Under the pieces are notes generated by a model that saw only the letters and a list, made by a program, of their open reading frames with translations, made no database searches and was not told the DNA's origin. DNA of 8,426 nucleotides from Cytophagaceae bacterium (lineage in GTDB: Bacteria; Bacteroidota; Bacteroidia; Cytophagales; Spirosomataceae), in contig JAIXRT010000080.1 in assembly GCA_027485075.1 (NCBI GenBank), positions 1-8,426 on the forward strand, given 5' to 3'. This document shows, piece after piece, positions 1 through 7,200 of the stretch. The position numbers were made by a program, and so were the translations under genes. Each line of letters begins with the position of its first letter. Position 1 is the stretch's first letter.

Positions 1-2556
1 GATAGTAAAAGGAGAATCACCAAATGATTTTGATGGAATCGATAACGTGCCTATTGTCGGGTTTGCTTTACTCACTGTCAGTGTGGATGTAGTTGTTCCT
101 TCATTGTAATTGGTGTCAGTTCCCTGTGTAGCAGTAATCGTAGAAGTGCCTGCTCCTACAATCGTTACAGTGCTTCCTACAATCGTCGCTACAGCTGTAT
201 TAGAACTTGTATAGGTAAAAGCCCCTGTACTATTGGTCGTCGGGGCGGTGATAGTGAAAGGAGAATCACCAAATGATTTTGATATATTACTCAAAGTCCC
301 TATTGTCGGGTTTGCTTTACTTACTGTCAGTGTGGCTGTTGTTGTTCCTGATCTGTAATTTGTATCACTTGCCTGTCTAGCAGTGATAATAGAAGTGCCT
401 CCTCCTACAATTGTTACAGTGCTTCCTACAATTGTCGCTACAGCCGTATTCGAACTGGTATAAGTGAAAGAACCGGTGCTATTAGTGGTAGGAGCAGTAA
501 TATTAAAAGGAGAATCACCAAACGATTTTGATGGAATCGATAACGTGCCGATCGTAGGATTTATTTTAGCGACCGTCAGGCTTGCCGTCCTTGTTCCTGA
601 ATTGTAATTAGTGTCACTTGCCTGAGTTGCTGTTATTGTAGAACTACCTGCTCCAACAATCGTTATAGTAGTTCCAACAATTGTCGCTACAGCTGTATTC
701 GAACTAGTATAAGTAAAAGAACCGGTGCTATTAGAAGTAGGAGCAGTAATAGTGAAAGGAGAATCACCAAAGGTTTTTGATATAGCGGAAAAAGTCCCTA
801 TTGTAGGATTTGCTTTACTCACTGTAAGTGTCGCTGTTTGTGTTCCTGAATTGTAATTGGTATCAGTTGTCTGTGTTGCTGTTATTGTAGATGTTCCCGC
901 TGTAAGAATCGTTATAGTGCTTCCTACAATTGTCGCTACTGCTGTATTAGAACTTGTATAGGTGAAAGCTCCTGTGCTATTGGTCGTCGGGGCGGTGATA
1001 GTAAAAGGAGAATCACCAAATGATTTTGATGGAATAGATAACGCGCCTATCGTAGGATTTATTTTAGCAACTGTTAATGCGGCTGTAGTTGTTCCTGAAT
1101 TGTAATTGGTATCAGTTGCCTGACTAGCAGTAATCGTAGATGTACCCGCTGTAAGAATCGTTATAGTAGTCCCTACAATCGTCGCTACAGCTGTATTAGA
1201 ACTGGTATAAGTAAAAGACCCTGTGCTATTGGAAGTAGGAGCAGTAATAGTAAAAGGAGAATCACCAAAGGATTTTGATGGAATAGATAACACGCCTATC
1301 GTAGGATTTGCTTTACTCACCGTAAGTGTTGTTTCAGCAGTCATTACACTATAATTGGCGTCACTTGCCTGTGTTGCAGTTATTGTAGATGTACCTGCTC
1401 CTATAATCGTTACAGTGCTTCCTACAATCGTTGCTACAGCCGTATTTGAACTGGTATAGGTAAAAGAACCGGTGCTATTAGACGTCGGTGCGGTGATAGT
1501 GAAAGGAGAATCACCAAATGATTTTGATGGGATAGAAAAATTGGTTATTGTTGGTTGAGGTTTATTCTGAACCGTAAGTGTTGCTACAACATAGTCTTCA
1601 TTATAATTGGTATCAGTTGCCTGTGTAGCAGTAATCGTAGAAGTGCCTGCTCCTACAATCGTTACAGTGCTTCCTACAATCGTCGCTACAGCTGTATTCG
1701 AACTTGTATAAGTGAAAGAACCGGTGCTATTGGAAGTAGGAGCAGTAATAGTGAAAGGTTGGGCATTATTCCCCTTTGTTATATCAGGGAAAGGCCCGTA
1801 TGTAGGAGTTGCTTTATCAACTATAAGTGTTGCTACAACAACGTCTTCATAGTAATTGGTATCAGTTGCCTGTGTTGATGTTATTGTAGATGTGCCCGCT
1901 CCTACAATCGTTACAGTGCTTCCTATGATCGTTGCTACTGCTGTATTATCACTTGTATAGGTAAACGAACCGGTGCTATTAGAGGTAGGTGCGGTGATAG
2001 TGAAAGGAGAATCACCAAAGGTTTTTGATGGAATCGAAAACGCGCCGGTCATAGGATTTAGTTTATTAACTGTCAGTGTGGCCGTTATTGTTCCTGAATT
2101 ATAAGTTGAGTTAGCTGCCTGAGTAGCAGTAATCGTAGAAGTACCTCCTCCTACAATCGTTATAGTGCTTCCTACAATTGTCGCTACAGCAGTATTATAA
2201 CTGGTATAGGTAAAAGCCTCAGTGCTATTGGAAGTAGGTGCTGTGATAGTGAAAGGAGAATCTCCAACGGTTTTTGATGGGATAGAAAAATTAGATATTG
2301 TAGGATTTATTAGGACAACTGTAAGTGTTGCTACAGCTATTCCGGAATTATAAGTTGCGTCACTTCCCTGTGTAGCAATAATCGTAGAAGTGCCTCCTCC
2401 TACAATCGTTACAGTAGTTCCCGCTATTGTTGCTACATTAGTGTTTAAACTAGTATAAGTAAAAGAACCACTGCTATTGGAGGTAGGTGCGGTGATAGTG
2501 AAAGGAGAATCTCCAACGATTTTTGATGGGATAGATAACGCGCCTATCGTAGGATT
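1..2556 (-). repeat. Tandem array of 249-base units encoding Ig-like (BIG2/invasin-like) domains
   Basis: Ten complete units and a partial eleventh are read on the minus strand, with boundaries set at the Asn of NPTIG or its equivalent. The units are 2556-2308, 2307-2059, 2058-1810, 1809-1558, 1557-1309, 1308-1060, 1059-811, 810-562, 561-313 and 312-64, with 63-1 partial. All complete units are 249 bases (83 codons) except the fourth, which is 252. A typical unit reads NPTIG, SIPSKSFGDSPFTITAPT, NSTGSFTYTSSNTAVAT, IVGSTVTIVGAGTSTITA, then TQATDTNYNSG and TATLTV. This is the strand pattern of bacterial Ig-like group 2 and invasin-type domains, used as stalk modules in adhesins. The array continues past the left edge, so the copy number is unknown. 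Confidence 0.93.
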
Positions 2557-4152
2557 TATTTTAGCATCAATATATCCTTGTGCAAGTATTGATTTAGCAA
2601 CTGTTGTATTGTCGCCGATTTGACCATTACCATTAGCACCACTACCCCATATGGTTCCATCTGTCATTTGAACAATTGTAGTATCAATAGCCCCTCTGGC
2701 TGAACTTACTGTTTTTCCTGCCGGAATTGTCATTTGAACCAAACTGTTTCTACCTGTTAATGAACCATCCGACAATTTTCCATTAGCATTCGAACCACAA
2801 CCCCATACTGTATTATCATTCATTTTTATGATTGTATGAGTATTACCACAATTTATTGTTATTGGTGTTCTTCCTGTAGTATTTATCATTTGAACTAATG
2901 AAGTTGTATTATCATTATTTCCTGTGCCTAATTGACCATTAGTATTAACACCACAACCCCATATAGTTCCATCTGTCATTATTATTACTACAAAGTTCCC
3001 ACCACAAGCCACCGTTGATGCTGACCTTCCTCCTATAATCGTTGTCATTTGAGTTAATGTAGTTGTAGCGCTAGTTGAAGTTGTTCCATTACCGAATAGT
3101 CCGCTATTGTTTTGACCGCAACACCATACGGTTCCATCTGTCATAATTACATGAGTAGTAAAAAAAGTATTACCTCCGGATGATAATGATTGTGGTATTC
3201 TACCTGTAGTATTTGTCATTGTAACAAATGAGCTGTTAATTGTGGTCGTTGTTCCATTACCTAATATACCAGCCGTATTCTCACCACATCCCAATATTGT
3301 TCGTACACTTGTAGTTGTATTTTCCACTATTAAAAATGTACTAAACACACCACAAGTTACAAATACAACGGTGTTTCCTGCCGGTATTGTTATTTGAGTA
3401 AGTGTAGAACGTGATGTTGTCGTTCCATCACATAATTGACCAGTATTATTTAAACCACATGCCCATACAGTTCCATCTGTCATTTTTACCACTGTATGAT
3501 TACGTCCCAAACTTACGGATTCTGGTGTTCTTCCTGTGGTATTTGTCATTTGAACATATGTAAGACGTGGTGATGTTGTTGTTCCATCGCCTAATTGACC
3601 ATCATAGTTCAATCCACAACCATATATGATTCCATCTTTAATAAAAACTGTATGACTTCCTCCTGGATCCAATAAGTATTGATAATACTGTATGGTTTCA
3701 TTAAAATAAATGGCTTCTATATCTGTTGATGTAGATTCCATTACCCAATCTCCACCATATTGAATATTTCCGGTTTTATCATTCGAAGAGCCTACTATGA
3801 CTCCTGACTGTTCTTTCAAAATGTCATAAAAATCTCTCCATTCATTATCCAGCAATGTTTCGCAACCTAAAAAATCTACATTTGCTATCCGATATTGAAG
3901 AATGATATCTATTAAAAATTGCCTATTTGTAGCGTCAAATAAAGGCTCATTATTCAAAAAAATATACGGTGAAGCTGTTTCAAACACAATTCCTAAACGT
4001 TCAATTTGTTCATTCTGTTGTAAAAATTGTAATACATCTTCCCTAGTATTCGTTTCAGAATAAATAAATGGGATTGTATTCGCATTACACGATTCTACAA
4101 AAATAAACGAATCTCTAACTCTAGAATCGATTAATAATACATTCTTACCCAT
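1..4152 (-). CDS. Giant modular repeat protein: DUF4347-like domain, seven RCC1 repeats, Ig-like repeat array (3' end outside window)
   Basis: The frame starts at the ATG read from 4152 and has no in-frame stop down to base 1, giving at least 1384 codons; the C-terminus lies outside the window. I see no signal peptide or membrane segment. Residues 1-150 resemble DUF4347, a domain found at the N-terminus of large bacterial adhesin-like proteins: LLID near the start, LGCETLL around Cys97, and an SSNDKTGN...GGDW block ending at Trp136. Residues 165-530 are seven RCC1-type repeats (MTDGTVWGCG, NGQLGDGT). From residue 533 on there are Ig-like domains of about 83 residues, very rich in Thr and Ser, ten complete and one partial. 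This is a design for a long fibrous or adhesive protein. A virion-surface or host-contact role is inference; no catalytic activity can be claimed. The gene is divergent from topoisomerase II, and the A/T-only stretch before its ATG would suit a late promoter. Confidence 0.9.
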   Translation of the reverse strand, partial: MGKNVLLIDSRVRDSFIFVESCNANTIPFIYSETNTREDVLQFLQQNEQIERLGIVFETASPYIFLNNEPLFDATNRQFLIDIILQYRIANVDFLGCETLLDNEWRDFYDILKEQSGVIVGSSNDKTGNIQYGGDWVMESTSTDIEAIYFNETIQYYQYLLDPGGSHTVFIKDGIIYGCGLNYDGQLGDGTTTSPRLTYVQMTNTTGRTPESVSLGRNHTVVKMTDGTVWACGLNNTGQLCDGTTTSRSTLTQITIPAGNTVVFVTCGVFSTFLIVENTTTSVRTILGCGENTAGILGNGTTTTINSSFVTMTNTTGRIPQSLSSGGNTFFTTHVIMTDGTVWCCGQNNSGLFGNGTTSTSATTTLTQMTTIIGGRSASTVACGGNFVVIIMTDGTIWGCGVNTNGQLGTGNNDNTTSLVQMINTTGRTPITINCGNTHTIIKMNDNTVWGCGSNANGKLSDGSLTGRNSLVQMTIPAGKTVSSARGAIDTTIVQMTDGTIWGSGANGNGQIGDNTTVAKSILAQGYIDAKINPTIGALSIPSKIVGDSPFTITAPTSNSSGSFTYTSLNTNVATIAGTTVTIVGGGTSTIIATQGSDATYNSGIAVATLTVVLINPTISNFSIPSKTVGDSPFTITAPTSNSTEAFTYTSYNTAVATIVGSTITIVGGGTSTITATQAANSTYNSGTITATLTVNKLNPMTGAFSIPSKTFGDSPFTITAPTSNSTGSFTYTSDNTAVATIIGSTVTIVGAGTSTITSTQATDTNYYEDVVVATLIVDKATPTYGPFPDITKGNNAQPFTITAPTSNSTGSFTYTSSNTAVATIVGSTVTIVGAGTSTITATQATDTNYNEDYVVATLTVQNKPQPTITNFSIPSKSFGDSPFTITAPTSNSTGSFTYTSSNTAVATIVGSTVTIIGAGTSTITATQASDANYSVMTAETTLTVSKANPTIGVLSIPSKSFGDSPFTITAPTSNSTGSFTYTSSNTAVATIVGTTITILTAGTSTITASQATDTNYNSGTTTAALTVAKINPTIGALSIPSKSFGDSPFTITAPTTNSTGAFTYTSSNTAVATIVGSTITILTAGTSTITATQTTDTNYNSGTQTATLTVSKANPTIGTFSAISKTFGDSPFTITAPTSNSTGSFTYTSSNTAVATIVGTTITIVGAGSSTITATQASDTNYNSGTRTASLTVAKINPTIGTLSIPSKSFGDSPFNITAPTTNSTGSFTYTSSNTAVATIVGSTVTIVGGGTSIITARQASDTNYRSGTTTATLTVSKANPTIGTLSNISKSFGDSPFTITAPTTNSTGAFTYTSSNTAVATIVGSTVTIVGAGTSTITATQGTDTNYNEGTTTSTLTVSKANPTIGTLSIPSKSFGDSPFTI
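2563..3660 (-). other. RCC1 repeat region, seven blades
   Basis: Seven consecutive RCC1/ATS1-type repeats of 51-59 residues begin at about residues 165, 216, 267, 326, 384, 436 and 487 of the minus-strand protein. Each has a GxxHT-like start, a hydrophobic strand, DGTVW, a Gly-Cys-Gly or close variant, NxxGQLGDGT, and a Thr-rich linker ending in QM plus TNTTGR or TIPAG. Seven is the number needed to close a canonical RCC1 propeller. The third copy is the most divergent, with ENTTTSVRTILGCG in place of the usual MTDGTVWGCG. In the seventh the central Cys is replaced by Ser (GSG). RCC1 folds serve as protein-binding platforms; exchange-factor activity cannot be inferred here. Confidence 0.88.
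3703..4152 (-). other. DUF4347-like N-terminal domain
   Basis: This covers residues 1-150 of the minus-strand protein. The start MGKNVLLIDSRV fits the first strand of DUF4347 (consensus like VFVDSSV), and IANVDFLGCETLL fits the strand that usually carries a Gly-Cys-Asn motif. The stretch after residue 100 fits the family ending: a helix, then VIVGSSNDKTGN and GGDWVMES, comparable to VAASTDLTG...GGDWDLE in bacterial members. The Cys (residue 97) is kept. The His-Gly pair typical of the middle of the domain (a VSHG-like motif) is not where I expect it; VFETAS stands there instead. The match was made by eye from memory of the family, and the first half is weak. Confidence 0.65.
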
Positions 4153-4250
4153 TATAATATTAATAATTATTATAACAAAAATGTATACGAATAAATAGAC
4201 ATCATAAAATTGAAATAAAATATATGAACATTACGAACCATATATATATC
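4153..4250. promoter_or_regulatory. Divergent intergenic promoter region
   Basis: This is the 98-base spacer between the minus-strand ATG (4152) and the preferred plus-strand ATG (4251). It is strongly AT-rich. On the plus strand it carries the AAAATTGA box. Going outward from the minus-strand ATG the DNA is A/T only for more than 20 bases, and it contains a 12-base perfect palindrome, TAATAATTATTA (4161-4172). No AAAATTGA box faces the minus-strand gene. Late promoters of mimivirus relatives are AT-rich and weakly conserved, so the minus-strand gene may be late, but no specific late motif is evident. Confidence 0.6.
4206..4213 (+). promoter_or_regulatory. AAAATTGA early-promoter box of topoisomerase II
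   Basis: This is an exact copy of AAAATTGA, the early-gene promoter core known from mimivirus and its relatives. It lies 37 bases upstream of the ATG at 4251 but only 10 bases upstream of the in-frame ATG at 4224. The second spacing leaves almost no room for a transcription start and leader, which favours 4251 as the translation start. The match and spacing are directly visible; promoter activity is inferred from the family. Confidence 0.75.
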
Positions 4251-7200
4251 ATGTCTCTAGCCAAAACTTACCAACAGAAAACCGACAAGCAGCATATTCT
4301 CGATAATCCCGATACCTATATCGGCTCTGTGGAGAAAGTGGATGCTGATATGTGGGTTTTTGATGAAGAAACTCAGCGTATTGTCCTAAAGGATATTGAA
4401 TATGTGCCTGGTCTATACAAACTCTTCGATGAAGGCATTGTCAATGCTCGCGATCACGTCGTCCGTATGATTCAGTCCAAAGCAGAGAACAAAAAGGTCG
4501 TGTCGGCTATTGAGACGACGGTCTCCGCTGATGGTTTGATAACAATCGAGAACGACGGTAACGGTATTGATGTTGCGAAACATCCTGAGAATGGTTTATG
4601 GATTCCGGAGATGATTTTCGGCCATTTGCGCACTTCGACCAATTACGACAAAGACGAGAAGCGAACCGTCGGTGGTAAGAACGGGTTCGGTTTCAAGTTG
4701 GTCTTGATATGGTCGACAGAGGGCTCGATTGAAACCGTTGACCATGTGAGGGGTCTCAAATACTATCAGGAGTTCAAATCGAATCTGGATGTCATCTGTC
4801 CGCCTGTCATTACGAAGTGTAAGAGCGCGAAACCTTATACCAAAGTATCGTTCAAGCCGGATTATGCGCGACTACAGATGCCTGGCGGTCTAAGCCCTGA
4901 TATGCTGGCTCTCCTCAAGAAGCGCGTGTTCGATATCGGCGCGGTTACTGACCAGTCTGTCAAAAAGGTTAAGGTCTTGTATAATGCTGCGCCAGTTCCC
5001 GTCAAGAACTTCCAGCAGTATATCGACCTCTATTTGGGTGTGAAGGATGCCGACAAGCCTGAGACGAAGCGTGTTTACGAATGTGGGCCTGCTGTCAGTG
5101 ACAGCGAAGGCGCTCGGTGGGAATACGCTGTGGGGCTCTCGGCGACACACGAGTTTGTCCAAGTCTCTTTTGTAAACGGCATCTGTACGCATAAGGGCGG
5201 CAAGCATGTCGATTATATCATGGGCCAGATTACGCGAAAGCTCGTCGACTATATCGAGAAAAAGAAGAAGGTGAAAGTGAATGCTTCGGCCATCAAAGAG
5301 CAGCTCATCCTGTTTCTTCGATGCGACATTGAGAATCCTGCGTTTGATAGTCAGACAAAGGATTTCATGAACACGCCTTCGGCTAAGTTCGGTTCGACTT
5401 GCTCTATCAGTGACGGGTTCATCGAGAAGGTGGCGAAGATGGGTGTCATGGACCTGGCTTGCTCATTGACAGAGGCGAAGGAATCGAAAGCCGCGAAGAA
5501 AACGGACGGTGCGAAGACCAAGACGGTTCGCGGTATTCCCAACTTAATCGACGCCAACTTCAGTGGAACAGAGAAGTCCAAAGACTGTATTCTGATTTTG
5601 TGCGAGGGGCTCAGTGCCATGTCTGGTATCGTTTCTGGGTTGTCTTCCGCGGACAGAAACACTATCGGGATTTATCCTCTCAAAGGGAAAGTATTGAATG
5701 TTCGCGGCGAGAAGACGGCGAAGATTAACGAGAACAAAGAAATCGCTGCGATAAAAAAAATCCTCGGTCTGGAATCGGGGAAGAAATACACGTCGATGGC
5801 GGATGTGAATGCTAACCTAAGATACGGGCGTATCATGGTGATGACCGACCAGGATTTAGACGGCTCGCATATCAAGGGCTTGTGTATCAATCTGTTTCAC
5901 GCGGAGTGGGAGTCTCTGACTAAAATCCCCGGTTTCATTTGCTTTATGAACACGCCGATTTTGAGAGCCAAGAAGGGGACACAAACTCAGCTCTTCTATA
6001 ACGACGGCGAATACGACTCATGGAAACGCGGGTTCGGCGAAGAGGGTCCTAAAGGTTGGACTTTGAAATACTTCAAGGGATTAGGAACCTCTACAGCGGT
6101 CGAGTTCAAGGAGTATTTCGCCCACAAGAAAATCGTCGGTTTCACACATACTGGAAAGGTGAGCGACGACTCGGTGGACAAGGTCTTCAACAAGAAGAGG
6201 CCAGATGACCGTAAGGCCTGGCTGGAGAACTACGACAAGCATGCGTATTTGGATACGAGCAAGCCGGAGGTGTCTTACGAAGAGTTTTTCGACAGAGAGA
6301 TGATTCATTTCAGCACCTACGATTGCGCTCGTTCGATTCCGAACATGGTGGATGGCCTGAAGACGTCACAAAGGAAGGTATTATATTCGGCGTTCAAGCG
6401 CAATATGACGAAGGAGGTCAAGGTAGCGCAATTCTCAGGGTATGTGTCGGAGCATTCGGCGTATCATCATGGCGAGGCGTCTTTGAATGGGGCGATTGTC
6501 AAGATGGCGCAGACATTCCTCGGTTCGAATAACTTGAATCTGTTGGAACCGAATGGCCAGTTTGGGACCAGGCTTCAAGGAGGCGATGACGCGGCGTCAG
6601 AAAGATATATCTTTACACAGCTGAACCCTTTAGCCAGACTCGTGTTTCCAGAGGCGGATGACGCAGTGCTGACCTATCTGGATGATGATGGTGTCCAAGT
6701 GGAGCCGGAATACTATGTGCCTATCTTGCCGTTTTGTCTGGTGAATGGTGTCTCGGGTATTGGGACGGGATTCTCCACAGACATTCCGTCTTATTCACCG
6801 GCGGTTCTATCAAAACATCTACAGGCGAAGTTGCGCGGGGAGGCTACTCAAACAGAGTTCGTTCCTTATTACGAAGGGTTCAAAGGCGAGGTCATAAAGG
6901 TTGCTGATGATAAGTATTTGATTCGCGGGAAATACGAACGAGTGGGCGATGACAAGGTCCGGATAGTCGAGTTGCCGGTGGGTGTGTGGACGATGCCTTA
7001 TCTGGTCTATTTAGATGAGTTGTTGGAGGGGGGTGTCGATAAGGAGGGTAAGAAGGTGGCGCCTGTCCTGAAGGACGTCGTCAACCTGTCTACAGAAGTG
7101 GTGGTGGATATAACGGTCCAGTTCCCCAAAGGCAAGCTCGCTACGATGTCGACAGAGGCTTTAGAGAAGATGTTGAAGATGACGACGACGGTTTCGACTA

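Noticed and set aside
1555..1878. Plus-strand open frame of 107 codons inside the Ig array
   Set aside because: It is a shadow of the minus-strand repeat gene: its Cys/Ser/Arg-rich product is the antisense of the repeats, and it has no family resemblance.
1..2556. CRISPR array or other non-coding tandem repeat
   Set aside because: Units are 249 bases with no short repeat/spacer alternation, and they translate without stops as conserved Ig-like domains.
4152..4175. Inverted repeat TTATAAT/ATTATAA and nearby palindrome before the minus-strand start
   Set aside because: It consists only of A and T in a very AT-rich spacer; chance cannot be excluded, so it is mentioned but not called an operator.
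4196..4199. TCTA on the minus strand, resembling a late-promoter core described in Cafeteria roenbergensis virus
   Set aside because: It is about 45 bases from the minus-strand ATG, further than expected, and a four-base match is too weak to call.
4890..5207. Minus-strand open frames of 60-105 codons within the topoisomerase gene (also 5351-5662, 5672-5890, 5996-6193, 6081-6308, 7007-7240, 7338-7520) and plus-strand ones at 5459-5728 and 6323-6532
   Set aside because: They overlap a fully conserved coding frame and show no recognisable protein features.
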